This document shows, in pieces, positions 1 through 11,544 of a stretch of 64,000 nucleotides of DNA. The stretch lies in assembly GCA_023333565.1 (NCBI GenBank), contig JAJKFH010003908.1:558001-622000 (forward strand), given 5' to 3'. Numbering within the stretch: position 1 is the stretch's first letter; every line of letters starts with the position of its first letter. The notes under the pieces were generated by a model. The model was not told the DNA's origin, did no database searches, and worked only from the letters and a program-made list of their open reading frames with translations. A program made the translations under genes and the position numbers. The DNA is from Puffinus mauretanicus (Eukaryota; Chordata; Aves; Procellariiformes; Procellariidae).

Positions 1-360
1 CGGTTAGTGCAACACATTATGGTTAGTATAAAGATTTGTGTTTGTTGGACATGTTCAGCAATAGTGGACACAAAAGCCATGTTTTCTACAAGTGGTGGTG
101 TAGAAATACTTAGACAGAAAACCCAAGCATTTTGTTTACCAGTTATAAAGAAATGAGGAAGGTAAAATTGCGAGGTGCTGGTGATGACCGCTTCAATAAA
201 AGTCCAGGAGTGACAGACATTTTGGGGACACCAATATACTGGCTGTCTAGCTTTTTCCCCATATCGTTTCAACAAGTTCTCCACTCAGTGCACTTTTCTG
301 TCAATAGAAAATAAGCTTTCTTTTTCTTTTCGTGTGCCTTTAAATACATATATATTGTAG
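1..360 (+). other. CLYBL: CLYBL intron, 3' part
   Basis: This is the end of an intron whose 5' part lies outside the window. It is AT-rich non-coding sequence and closes with a pyrimidine tract near 316-340 followed by the acceptor TAG at 358-360. Open frames here are short and match nothing I recognise. Confidence 0.85.
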
Positions 361-549
361 AGAGAAGCAAGACTGACAGTTGTGAAAACCCTTGAAGAGT
401 TTGACTTTGGCCATGCTGAAAAGTGTGTTAGGATAAACTCCGTGTCCAGCGGTCTTGCAGAAGAAGATCTAGAGGTGCTTTTGCAGTCCAAGACCCTTCC
501 TTCAAGCATGATGCTGCCAAAGGTTGAAAATGTTGAAGAAATAAGATGG
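361..549 (+). CDS. CLYBL: CLYBL internal exon (first in window)
   Basis: This exon encodes 63 residues of citramalyl-CoA lyase, a mitochondrial matrix enzyme of the HpcH/HpaI aldolase (CitE-like) superfamily that cleaves citramalyl-CoA to acetyl-CoA and pyruvate. Read in phase 0 it begins REARLTVVKTLEEFDFG and continues through KCVRINSVSSGLAEEDLE to a TGG codon (W). I recognise the human counterparts NEARLRIVKTLE, VNSVSSGLAEEDLE and LPSSLMLPKVE. Counting back from the stop, it starts near residue 84 of a ~340-residue protein, so earlier exons with the mitochondrial targeting peptide lie upstream of the window. The acceptor is TAG at 358-360 and the donor is GTGAGT at 550. A second acceptor-like CAG at 377-379 would remove 19 nt and shift the frame. 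The upstream acceptor is preferred because it restores the conserved EARL segment. Confidence 0.96.
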
Positions 550-3500
550 GTGAGTAGCTACCTGTTTACCAACAACACAGTAGCTTTTGACGAAGCCGTT
601 GGGCCAAGTTCACACAGGCGTGGAGATGAATGGCTCTAAGTTATGAGGAAGGCTGCAAATACCATATGATGGCATGGCTTGGCTAAGGTAATCGGGAAAT
701 GCATCTGTTTAAACGTGTGTAAGACGTGCTATACAAAAAGCATACGTGAAACACCTTGCATTTATAAAGAAAGTCAGATTTATTTCTCCTGCCGTCAACA
801 AAGAACCAATATTGATGTCAGAGTATCATCTTATCAAAAACAGAGGCGTAAATATCTGTCTCTTTTCTAAATACCCTAACATGCAAAATGACTGTCTGCG
901 TCCGTGTGCCTTAGTTACATGCATTGTAAGCAGGAGATGGGGAAACCATGTTAGCGACATATGAAGAAATGGGTTGGGGGGAAGGTCACTCCTTGGGGCA
1001 ACTGGAGGAACAAACAGGAAGCTTTTAACTAGTGTTTTTAATTAGCACAGATATTATTTCCTGAACAGTTCTCTATTTCTTCCTTTTTAATTGCTGACAG
1101 GTGTGTTTGTGTTTCACGACTGACTTTTCAGCCAATAAAAACCTGAAATGTAAATGGTTGGCATGTCAAATTACTTAAGAAAACTTTGAAATAGGCCTAA
1201 TTATGCTATAATTGTTTTAATTGTCAAGAAAAGGGGGACATTTGTTTAGATATACCATTATTTCTGTAATGTGCCAGTAAAGGAATAATGCTTAATTATT
1301 CACTTCTGTATTTTTGCGAACGGCTGGCCGAGCAACTAGCACGCATGCAAGCTGTGATGAAAGGCAGGCAGACGTATTAGGATCTATTTTAATCTCAGCA
1401 TCTAACCTTCACGTTAAGATCAGGCGTGAGCGTACAGCTGAGCAAATACGTTGGGTATGTGATGAGCCCCCTCAGTTCCGTGGCACTGCCCCTTCGGCCT
1501 CCGCCACTCATGATGGAAAGCACACCGTCCCCTTCCACCAACATTTAATTAAATTAACCAGAGTATACCTCTCAGGGTTTACAGCCATGTAAGTGTTAGA
1601 CGTAACTTGGCAGTAATGAATATTCATGCTTCCAAAATGGCAGGGCCCTTGCTGCCACCAAGTAGGTTTTGTGGGGAGGTGGGACGCAGGGGCTCTTTGT
1701 CCCCTCATCCCCTTCCACCTTCCCTCTCGCTAACTTTGATTTCCGTCATGGAAAACAAGCCAGCCCCAACACCTTCTGCCTCATTGTCCGCCTTTTGCTT
1801 CCCTCTCACTTTGCCCAACCTTTGCACACAAAGAGCGCGCTCCGCTCAACGCCGCTGCCTTCTTTTCCCAATCCTCCCAAAACTCACTCCGGCGTGATTT
1901 TTCTGCCTCCCAGAAGCTGTTTATTTCCCCCTACCCATAACCCCCCCCCCCCTTCATTTTTATTTATGTGCAGCAGAAAACCTGGAGGCTGATGCACAAC
2001 TAAAAGATGGGCTTACTTGTTTTCTTTTGTGTGAGAATCTCTTGCTTTCCTTTTGTCCCTAGTGTGGGTACTTGTTTGACTGGCATGGCTTATTGGACTA
2101 TAACAAGCGTAACTCTCCCTCCTTTGTGGCGGGACAATTCTCCCACAAATCCCAACCAGTGTGCATTCTTCCCGACACACTATTGGGTGTGCACTGGAAT
2201 TGAAAGAATTGCTGAGGCCTTGCTACTCCATCCCCTCCCCAAGCTTTGTGGGTTTTTTTTTCCCTCCGCCTTCTCTTTTTTTTTTCCCCCCTTTCTCCCT
2301 GAAATGAACACTTTACCAGGCCGGAAACATTTAATCGTCTCCTTTTGGGAAAAAAAAAAAAAAAATTAATTGAAACTTCTCCACTCGTTACCTTTTGTAT
2401 TGGTGCTTATTGCAAATTTTTTAAAAGGGTGAGGAAGGGGGACAATATTTAATTAAAAGTGCTTTTTTTTTTTTTTGTTTACCTTCAAAACAAAAGATAG
2501 CAAAAATCCCGGGAGGGTGACTTTTAAAACATTTTAAAATAAAAGAAGAGCTCTGCTGCTTTAATTTGCACCTAAAATGTAAACACAGTAGCACTTTTTA
2601 CTTTTTTTTTCATTTAAAAAATAAAAATCAGATAGGAGTCTTAAGAATATATGCTGATGCCATTATATTACCTCATTTTCTGCATTTGCCTGGATGAAGT
2701 TTACTGGTTTCTGTCACTTTAGTACCTGCCATACTGTACACTCGCACGTGTGAATTGCATTGATTATTATTTTTTTTCTCCTTCCACATTTTTGGGTGGA
2801 ATTCTCTTCTCCAAAGAAAAGTTACCGAGAGGGCCACGGTGACGATGCAAAGGGATGGGAAGGGCAGAATTCTTCACCGAAGAAAGCTGTGATTTATTTT
2901 GGCCTAATTGTAAAGTTACTGCAAATTGCTGGAAAGCTTTTTTTCAAGATCTGGTTGATTAGATTTTCCTTCTTTTGGGGAGGGGCGGTGGGGGGAAGCT
3001 AAAAGGGGAAATAACACCTCTAATCCAGCTTCTGGTAAATAGGCTGCCAGCTTTTAAAATGAGTTTCCTTTCTATTAGTCAGAATATTATGCTAAGCCTT
3101 AAGCATTAGTTTTTTATGTTGCCATAGCAGCCTTATTCCTGCAGGGTTGTGACCTGCGATGATTACAGTACAAAGCTTATAGGGTCTTGAAACCCCCTTT
3201 GAAGATGAAAAGTCTTTGATGGTTTATATTTATGCAAATCTCTTAGATATGATTTACCCAACTGAGACTGAATGGAGAGATGATTAAAATTCCCTTTCCT
3301 TTGATATGCATTAATAGTCGAATATTCCTTAAATTTAAAATATATGCATATGTTATTTTTGTCTTTATTTACTAACATATTTTCGCCATACCTGCGATAT
3401 GTTTATCTCTGCGCAAATTACTCGATCTGGACAGACATAATAGATTTACAATATAGAGCTGAGGGTTTTTTCCCCTCTTTTTTTTTTTTTCCCCCCTTTT

Positions 3501-4107
3501 GAAAGGGGAAAAATCTGTGCAAGAGCTTTTGTATGTTTCCAGATGATAGATTTTGGAATTTGGGCTACCCCACTGGCAGCTCAGAGCTAGCTGTGAACTG
3601 GTCTCATGGAAAAAATTGGCAAGCTTTGGTCTTCAAAGAATTAAACTTCCTTTTTAAGGCCTTCCTAGGTAAGCTAAAAAATTATGAAGAAAAGCCTATC
3701 GAACAAAAGGGTAACGGTGCCGTAATGAATAATACGGATGCCACTTAGAAGGCTGGGGAGCACTTCCAGTGATGGCAGTGCTGGACCTGAAACAAAACCG
3801 GACCTCAGGTACAGCAGCACTTCATTGTTTTCCAGGGCCCGCGGATTTGCATTTCACTAAGCCAGGGTGAGAGGTGCTAAGCCTAGATTTTTTTTTTTGC
3901 AAACCAGCCTGGAAACTTAGAAATGTATGGGAATGCTGCGGTTTCGAATCGCAGGCCTCGTTAAAAGCTGGTTTAATTTTTTTAATGATAAGGTTTTGGG
4001 GTGGGGAGGGGTGTTGTTACAGCCAGGTGGAAATTTAACGTGTTATATATACATGCAGAGTGCTCTTTTTTCTTTTCTCTCTGATAGCTCATACTGTCTA
4101 GTTTTAG
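550..4107 (+). other. CLYBL: CLYBL intron (3.56 kb)
   Basis: This AT-rich intron has many short homopolymer runs, such as C near 1,940-1,952, A near 2,350-2,365 and T near 2,464-2,476. It is CpG-poor apart from a weak patch at 1,430-1,520. An X-box-like sequence lies at 3,118-3,132. I see no exon, RNA gene or recognisable transposon. The 3' end has a T/C-rich tract at about 4,064-4,080 before the acceptor. Confidence 0.85.
3118..3132 (+). promoter_or_regulatory. X-box (RFX-type) like motif
   Basis: The motif GTTGCCATAGCAGCC fits the RFX X-box pattern of two half sites (GTTGCC and AGCAGC) with a 2-nt spacer. It sits in an AT-rich part of a CLYBL intron. One isolated match of this kind can occur by chance in a 64-kb window, so it is only a candidate. 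Its core resembles the two sites at 58.9 and 59.7 kb. Confidence 0.3.
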
Positions 4108-4209
4108 TTTTCAGACAAATTCTTACATCACCTAAAAGGCCGAACACTTGTAGAACCAATGAATTTTATCCCTTTTGTGGAAACTGCAGTGGGCTTGCTC
4201 AATTTTAAG
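4108..4209 (+). CDS. CLYBL: CLYBL internal exon with metal-site Glu
   Basis: This 102-nt exon (34 codons, phase 0 to 0) starts FSDKFLHHLKGRTL and ends FVETAVGLLNFK. The human segment I remember is FADKFSFHLKGRKL...FVETAMGLLNFK, so identity is high. The Glu of FVETA (codon 4,180-4,182) corresponds to the CitE-family acidic ligand of the catalytic Mg2+. The reading frame requires the acceptor TAG at 4,105-4,107. A second acceptor CAG at 4,112-4,114 lies 7 nt downstream and would shift the frame. The donor GTAAGC at 4,210 is strong. The exon follows the W of the previous exon without a split codon. Confidence 0.95.
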
Positions 4210-6008
4210 GTAAGCAGGTCTTGAAGTGTTCATATTTTGTTGCCATCTCAGCAAACTAGGATGAGCAGAATACTCCCCACTTTTCCCCTAATTTCATCAA
4301 GGAAGAGAGGTTAAAAAATACTAAAGATATTCTTCAATCCCCCAAAACATTTGTATGTTTAACTCTCATGCTTGTATTGTAAAGGCCTTCATAAATTCAA
4401 AATATTTCAGTGACAGAACAGTTCCAGATAGCCCATGCCAAATAAGAAAACCTCTCTGCATTACTGTTATCATTTTTAACATGCTTGGAGTGGAAACGGG
4501 CTTCTCCAAAGGTTTGAAATACTCACAGTGTTGCAATACACTTGGCTACTTAGTAGCTATCGAACTGGACTTTTGTATAACATTTAATTAGAAAAAAGAA
4601 TTACCATCATTTTGCTATTGCTAAACTGGTATCTTTATAATGGTTTCTACTGATAACATTACAACCAAATTTCACGTTATAGTTTTTTTGTGTGTATGAT
4701 GGGGTGTTTAATGCTAAGGTTAGAAGTAAAATTAACTTTGAAAATAGGAAATATCTGAAGAACTTGCTCCTTTTTAGGGTAATTTTCGATCAAATTTTAT
4801 TTTTAAAGTGCATTTTAATATAAATTACTCCCCAGCATTTACTATCAAGTCCAGGTTTTTCAGAAAGGCAAGGCAGCGTGGTAATGAAACGGAAGATCTC
4901 ATGCGTGCACCAGGAATTCAGCGTTCCCCTCCCAAGCTCTAAGGGAAAAGTTTCAGACCAGCTGAGGACATGCACATCAGAAGTACCTCCAGAAGTACCG
5001 GCAGGCCTCACAGGCAGCCTGCTCGTTTGATACAGCCATTTATCTTACACACGCTAACGTATCTGGGAACATAATAAAGCAGTAACCAAATCGACGCGCT
5101 CCTGTCCAGTGTGCATACACAGAATTAATTCATATTTTAAACCGGATGAGGTTTTTCTTCACATACGGTATTTTATAGTGGAATTTTTAATATTGCAGTG
5201 CCTGATGTTGGCAGGAGAGTTGCCTTTTAAAGCACTCTGGTTACGAATAAGCTGCCATAGAAGAACACCCAGTAGTAGAGCTTGTAATTACATCTGTCTC
5301 TCTCGGCGTACCTTAGCCTTAAAAAATATTAATATTACCCAAACATCGAAAGAAAATAGTAATATTTTGGAAATGCACTTCTTCATAGAATAGCTACAGC
5401 AGCAAAATTTTTTCCTGCTTTTGTTTTAATACTTTTCTGCAGCACTTGTTGCATTTTTAACTTCCTTAGCTACTTTTTAGTTTTATATAGCAGAAGACTT
5501 TAAATTGACGATCCTATAAGGAATCCTTATACCTAAGGAATCCACAAGCGTTTTAAACCGTTCATATTATTTATTTAATAAAAGAGATTCTGATCTTTAT
5601 TTCTGTTTCTCATGCAGATATACTACATGTCAAACTAATCAAATTTAATACTTTTAGTTTGCTTTTAAGCAATATCTGACAAATGTTTTGTTTCATATTG
5701 TTACACAAATATCTGAGGCACCGATCACAGTAATACCCAGGGCATTATGTCGACCGAAAGGTAGGGAATCTGTTACGGCGTCCTGTATTTACACAGCCTA
5801 GGCATATAGGTGCTTAGGGAAAGATAATGTTTTCTCTTTTGCTGAGTCATTTTAAGGCACTGTGCATAGTCGAGCACCTACAATGGCTTTGCGTAATAGG
5901 AGCAATTTTAGCTGAAGGATTTTGGTAATGCTGAGTTGCTGTAATATCCTCTTAGTCTCTCTGCATCCTGCATTTCTGTAGAAATTAATACTCTGTTCTC
6001 ATTTGAAG
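4210..6008 (+). other. CLYBL: CLYBL intron (1.8 kb)
   Basis: AT-rich, CpG-poor intron without recognisable repeats or genes. The acceptor is AG at 6,007-6,008. The pyrimidine tract in front of it (about 5,950-6,000) is weak and interrupted. Confidence 0.8.
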
Positions 6009-6102
6009 GCTGTCTGTGAAGAAGCACTGAGAACAGGATCCCAGGTTGGCTTTCATTTGGACGCAGTTGTCTTTGGAGGAGAGGATTTCCGTGCCAGCAT
6101 AG
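6009..6102 (+). CDS. CLYBL: CLYBL internal exon with metal-site Asp
   Basis: This 94-nt exon encodes AVCEEALRTGSQVGFHLD and then AVVFGGEDFRASI, plus the first base of a Gly codon (phase 0 in, phase 1 out). The human match is AVCEETLKVGPQVGLFLD plus the identical AVVFGGEDFRASIG. The Asp of GGED (6,084-6,086) corresponds to the second acidic Mg2+ ligand of the CitE-like fold. The donor after the G at 6,102 reads GTTGTT, a poor match to the U1 consensus, yet it is the only position that rejoins the next exon in frame to give SIGATSSKE. The length is not a multiple of three, so skipping this exon would frameshift the protein and remove the metal site. Confidence 0.93.
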
Positions 6103-7464
6103 GTTGTTGCTTCTCTGTTTTCTATAAATGTTAATGTATGGCATTCGCACTGGAGAAGCCCGATGTGATTTATGACCGTTGCTTTTCCGACAGCAATAAT
6201 TAAAGTAATGACAACACTTGATTCTGCATTTTACATTTTCACTTTTCCCCTTTATTTTTTTCAATGCAGAATGCATCACTGGGACATTAAAATGTGGTCC
6301 CTGTGTGTCACAGGGCACTGACACATTCTTGTGCTTCTTGCCATGCAGTACCAAAAATTAGTAAAAAAAAAAAAACCTGTTGAGACACTGAAATTATTTT
6401 AAAATGTGATAAGAAACATGCACATGCTTCTAAGAACTACATTTAAAGTCCTAAAATCCTGGTGTCTGCTTCATCACTGTTTTACAGACAATTATCATTC
6501 AAGCTTTTGACATCATGCACACTCTCCTGTTACATTTTGCTTTCATAAATCTACTTTAAATGTTTCCCATGTCGATACAGCCATGTATTCATATGAAAGC
6601 ACTATTAGTCTTCCTCAAAAATAAAAAGTATTTCAAAATTTCTTCTATGAGAGGCCGCTTAGCTTCTTATTAATCTGATTCAGTTTAAAGATAACAGCTC
6701 AGAGCTATCAATACTTAAATTAAAAATAAGTATGTTAATGAAAAACTAGCATTGCTTTACTAAACTATTCTTACAAACTGGACATCTGTCTCTCAGTAGT
6801 GACCCTAAGGAAAGGGAACATATTATTATTATTTTTTCACACCAGCCTTCACGTGAGCACGTTACTTAGCTGGTGCCCTCTGAGCACATGAATTCTCGTG
6901 AATGCTTTTGCTTCTTCTCAGAAGTCATCTACCATCATTTTTTCATCCAAATACTAAAGCTTGAATATTCAGCTTAGGACATCAGTTGTGACAAGAATCA
7001 CAACCAAGGAAAGTGCAATTCTATTCTCAGTGTGAATTTTTTAACCATTTAGTTCTACCCAGTACATCAATTTATGTAAAGCTTCTCCTGCTGTAATGCT
7101 TCTCACTGTACATACAGTAAATAATATAATCAAATAATTACTTCATGTAAGTCCCAACTCCACAGTCCTTACCAGCCAAAACTTCCACTGACTTCAGGCT
7201 TACAATTTCTGATTTGAACTGAATCAAAATCTGAATTTTATAAGCTAGTGTTTAAAGAGAGATTTATTTATTTTTTTGCTAAAGAAGCTTTTTTTTTTTC
7301 CTCATAAGAGTATTATTTTGACAATATAGCCTTGCACCCCTCTTTTGTTTTCTATATTGGTTAAATGAAATCTTGAACTTTCTTTTTTTTACATAGGAAA
7401 TATTTAAAATAGAAAGGTTTAAAACACTCCTGTCAGCTTTTCTTTGTTTTCATTATTTTCGTAG
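6103..7464 (+). other. CLYBL: CLYBL intron (1.36 kb)
   Basis: AT-rich intron holding a decayed palindromic repeat fragment at about 7,160-7,205 (listed separately) and nothing else I can identify. It ends in a T-rich tract and the acceptor TAG at 7,462-7,464. Confidence 0.82.
7160..7205. mobile_element. Decayed palindromic interspersed repeat, family A
   Basis: The run ACAGTCCTTACC, then CAAAACTTCC and ACTGACTTCAGG, follows the order of a common amniote repeat that I remember as CTGCAGTCCTTAC..CAAAACTCCCATTGACTTCAATGGG with a mirrored second half. Only one arm is recognisable here. A more complete, palindromic copy lies at about 41,680-41,753. The assignment is from memory of the consensus, and I give no database name. 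Confidence 0.5.
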
Positions 7465-7632
7465 GTGCAACAAGCAGTAAGGAAACTCATGACATTCTAT
7501 ATGCCAGGCAAAAAATAATAGTCACAGCAAAGGCATTTGGCCTTCAAGCAATAGACCTTGTTTACATCGATTTCCGAGATGAAGATGGGCTCCGCAGGCA
7601 ATCAAGAGAAGGTGCCTCAATGGGATTCACTG
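7465..7632 (+). CDS. CLYBL: CLYBL internal exon
   Basis: This 168-nt exon (phase 1 to phase 1) completes the split Gly and encodes ATSSKETHDILYARQK, then AKAFGLQAIDLVYIDFRDED, then GLRRQSREGASMGFT and the first base of the next Gly. Residues match the human enzyme almost throughout (ATSSKETLDILYARQK, AKAFGLQAIDLVYIDFRD). It forms part of the TIM-barrel core. The acceptor is GTAG at 7,461-7,464 and the donor is GTATGG at 7,633. Codon 7,605-7,607 (AGA, Arg) aligns with human Arg259, the site of a known human nonsense polymorphism. Confidence 0.96.
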
Positions 7633-8779
7633 GTATGGCTTTCTGCTGATGTCTCCAAATAATGCATAGCTTCTTCAGTTTAAATATATTGCTACATTTA
7701 CTGTCACTTAGACAAATAACTTGGGTTTTATTTCAGGTCATTTATCAAAAAAACTCAGTAATACCAAGGTCTTCTATGTTTATTAGCACCTTTAAAATTG
7801 GGGCTGGAAATTTTGCCTGAAAAGTCACAGGCTGCTTTTTAAAACCACATCCCATGAAGCGCGTGACTGTTTTTGAAGAGAAGATGGGGTAGAGGCTGTG
7901 CAGTGATTACTCCCATCACGGAGCACGGGAAAGGCGATATTGCACTCTGTGATGACCACTCTACAATTGCTTCTTAAAATACATGGTTCCCTTTCTCCTA
8001 TTTTTTTTTAAACGGCAGTTATTAATAAATACTTTTTAGGTGAAGGAGTTGAGAAGCAAATCTCATATGCTAATTGCTAGGAGAAAATTATTTTCTTATT
8101 ATTTTCTTTGATTTGTTTTTCATCTCCTGGCTCCCCTCCCCGTAAGTGCTGGTGACACCTACGGGTATTGGCAGACAGCAAGAGCAGCAGGCTCCTTGCC
8201 CCAGAGTCCTGTAAGGCAGCCTGTCACCCTGTGATTGGTGTACCAGATCACTCGGACACCCTGGTGGGACAGTGCAGCCACCGAAGATTGGGGTTTTGCA
8301 GTAGGAATCAGCCATTTGACACACGCATTAGAGAATTCTAGCATATAGGACGAACATTTATTTGTCTCCGACCATCGTTCAGGATATACATATGGTAATA
8401 GTACATCTCTTCGGGTTTTGTTACCAAAGGCACGGGTCCTGGTGATGCCATCTAGCAAACTATATTTTTACAGTTAGCGGTATATGATATCTTAAAGCAC
8501 CAAGTTCTTTTAAGTGATCTCAACGTGCCAGTGAAAGAACCGCCATCGATGCTCTTCAGCGCACACTCTGCCTTACTGGCTGCTGAGCTTCAACATTTGC
8601 AAAACCAGATCCTGTTTCAGAGGCAAAACGGTTAGCTCCTCACGGCTACATTATCCACCTCCACGTGGGCTTCCACCCTTCATTCGTCTGCGATTGCAGT
8701 TGGGAAAATAAAAGAGCTCCTGAATGGTAGCACCTGCTGATGGCTACCTGATCTGGACCAATATTTCCTAGCTTAAGGA

Positions 8780-8868
8780 AAGGCTTGATTTTTGAAAAAA
8801 CTTAAGCGTCTGAACCTCCTGTTGACAGAAGATGGAGTTGCAGATGCCTAGCACCTTTGAGAGCACTC
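8780..8868. mobile_element. Decayed palindromic interspersed repeat, family B
   Basis: The order GGCTTGATTTTTGAAA, ACTTAAGCG.CTGAACC, TTGAC..AAGATGGAGTTG, TGCCTAGCACCTTTGA is that of a repeat I remember from sauropsid genomes. Its consensus is a near-palindrome around TTGACTTCAATGGGAGTT, bounded by GGCCTGATTTTCAAAGG and its complement. It looks like an ancient non-autonomous DNA element with long inverted repeats. It is heavily mutated and non-coding. Confidence 0.55.
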
Positions 8869-9751
8869 TTTTTGAACACTTAATGTGTATTTAAATACTT
8901 AACTCGGGCTGCCAATTTAGGAAATTTAGAAATGCTCAGCATAAACAACGTTAATGGTGGTTTGGACTCCACTGACTTTAGGTGGCAGTTGTCTGACATC
9001 AGGATAGGGTCCAGATAGGAGACAAATAAAAAGGTCACGTGTGGCAATTTAGGGCGTAAAGTGAATTTCTAACTCAGCCATAGAGGTGTCCTGCCTTTCC
9101 GTACGAGGAGTAAAGATCTGTAAAAGGGACAGACTTCATTAAGGTGAACTCGCAGCTCCTGCTCTTTGCCTCCTGCCTTTCCGCAACTATCATCAACACA
9201 TTTCCAAAATCCAGCAAACAGCCTGAGAACCAGTCCAATCATAATTAGAGACGGGGCAATACTGACTTTTCTGATTTGGTGGCCAAAAAAGAAAAAAAAA
9301 AAATTAAAAATCTGTTTAAGTCAAAACAAACCAGTGTTTTTCATATTTTTGGTAAAAAAGAAAAAAAGTATTTGAGGTCAATACAAAATGTTTCACTTGT
9401 TCTTTTGTTTCTTTTGCTTTCAGTTTATCTAATGTTTTTATAATCTTTCTTGCTTGTTTTGATTAAAATAAAATGTCATTTCAAAACTGAAAGCAAAAAC
9501 ATTTTGTTCCAAAACTATATCAATGAAACATTTTAACATTTCCAATTTAATATTCATCACAGAAAATTACAAACAGGTCTTAGCCTAATCCATGACCTTG
9601 TATAAAGCAGAAATCTGCAGATCGTATTTGCCACTGACAGTCCTCTGATTACGTGAGAGTAAAATACTGAAATGTCACCTTAATAACAAGTTCAAAACAA
9701 GTTCTTTTTAAACATTTAAGATCCCTTCTTGTTACTTTTTCACAAAGAATC

Positions 9752-9852
9752 AAAATCATTGAAATCAACGGGACTAAAACGAGCTGAGGCTTCCAAATCG
9801 CTCTCTTAGCTGGAGAACGCACACTTATTTGCACGCATAGGGCCAAATTCAC
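9752..9852. mobile_element. Possible palindromic interspersed repeat fragment
   Basis: ATTGAAATCAACGGGACT at 9,759-9,776 and GGGCCAAATTCACCA ending near 9,853 resemble two landmarks of the same broad group of ancient sauropsid repeats (TTGAAATCAATGGGACT, and GGGCCAAATTCA at the end). The sequence between them is not recognisable, so the call is weak. Confidence 0.35.
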
Positions 9853-10213
9853 CACCCTCAAAACTAATGCAAATCCAAAATACTCAGCAAAGTTACATGT
9901 CCTTAGATTCTCCCATATTCACAGTTAGACCGGTAGAATTGGCCTTAATGTAATCAAATATGTTCACTCAAGATTAAACAAGCGAAATAATATAACGAAG
10001 AATTTACCACCTCTTTAGTTACTATTGTAACCTTCATTGCTTATTGTAGCCAAGTTTTCTTTTCCAGTTACCTTAAAAGCAGCCTGTTTTTCCTTCAGTG
10101 AGTGTGTTTACATAAAATCAAATGTTTTCAAATGTAATTTAGCCAAATTAATAGATCTTTTATATGTTTGGGGTTTTTTTAATGTATATAAATGGGGGTG
10201 GGGAGATATAGAG

Positions 10214-10218
<5 letters not shown>

Positions 10219-10246
<28 letters not shown>
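10219..10246. repeat. (CA)14 microsatellite
   Basis: Fourteen uninterrupted CA dinucleotides, flanked by TATA-rich sequence, in a CLYBL intron. Confidence 0.97.
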
Positions 10247-10255
<9 letters not shown>

Positions 10256-11544
10256 CCGGCAAGATGTTTTACAATACCAGAACCCGTGGACTTAAAGTCA
10301 GTGTGTTGCCTATATAAATGGTCATCAGTTTTCGGAATGTTTATGTGAAATATTAAGCAAAACCTTGCCATAAGCTTTAGCAGCTGACTTAGTCATTATA
10401 GAAAGTCCTGTGCTACATGCTGAGAAGCCAGATATAAATACGAAACACTATAGGTTTCCTCTCTTTTTGCAGTCTTTTGTAGAAGACTAAAATGACACCA
10501 TCATACAGTTACCTAAAAGACTTGACAGGTATTGATTTAAAGCACGATATATCAAGTGGTACTGTAAAAAGGATTTCATGGTCATAAATTTTAATGTCTT
10601 CCAATTTTGCACTCTCTCAGTAACTTGTCAATAACAACAATTCTCTTTAAAATATTTGCTTCATTCCTGCATGGCATTACGTCTATTATACAGTTATTTG
10701 GGTACATAATCTGTGACAAAAATCAGCTGAGTGCTGTAAATCAAAAGTTAGATTATATTCTCTGTAAATTGTTCAGTAGCGTTTTAATGATAAAATGTAT
10801 AGCTTACTGCTACAGATATCTTTATCAAAAGCAAATCTTTTTGCAGGAATGTTTTACACTTTAAAAAATCATATATAACTATTTTTATTTGTGTTATAAT
10901 TATAGACTGACTTTAAATATAATTTAAAATATATTCTACATTTTTCCCAGAAAGTTAAGCTCCTTAGGATTTTGCAGGAATTACTTGTACACCCTTCAAT
11001 TTTAGAATTAGTAGTCTAGCTAGGGAGAATTTGTTGTATTACAAATAAGGAACATCATAATCTTATTAATGGTGACATTTGATTAAATTGACTAAAAAGA
11101 CTTTGATTAGACCTAATGTAAAACACATTAGTTAAGAAAATTTGTCTCCATGTAATTTCTTTCAAAAAATGTAGTTCTTACTGAGTTTTAAGCTTTTACC
11201 TATTTTTAAGCTATTTTTTTAAATAGTTACAACATTCAAATTTCAAACCGACTGTTTGGATGCTCATAAACTAAAGGTTGTTCAATAGGAAATAAAATAA
11301 AATTGAGCTACTTATGGCTTTTTAGCAAAAAAAGGTAGCAACACTAAAAAATTGCTATTTCTTTGCTCATTAAATTAAGTAGATTGTGCTGCTGCGTCCC
11401 CAGATTTTGTTTGTACTCCAGGTTATCACTCAGACCCACTGCAGTGTAATAAAAGTAATCCCAGGGTTTTTTTGCAGTGGTAATTTCATTTAAAATAGGT
11501 GTATCTCTGCCGTCACGTGTGAGACTTCTTAAACCGAGTGGTGG

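Noticed and set aside
377..380. CAG at 377-379 as the acceptor of the first CLYBL exon
   Set aside because: It would drop the conserved EARL segment and break the phase with the rest of the exon. The TAG at 358-360 keeps both.
3936..3965. tRNA-like T-arm (GGTTTCGAATCGC)
   Set aside because: No acceptor, D or anticodon stem could be built around it.
5908..6354. 148-codon open frame on the - strand
   Set aside because: It is antisense to the CLYBL exon at 6,009-6,102, whose sense translation is clearly conserved.
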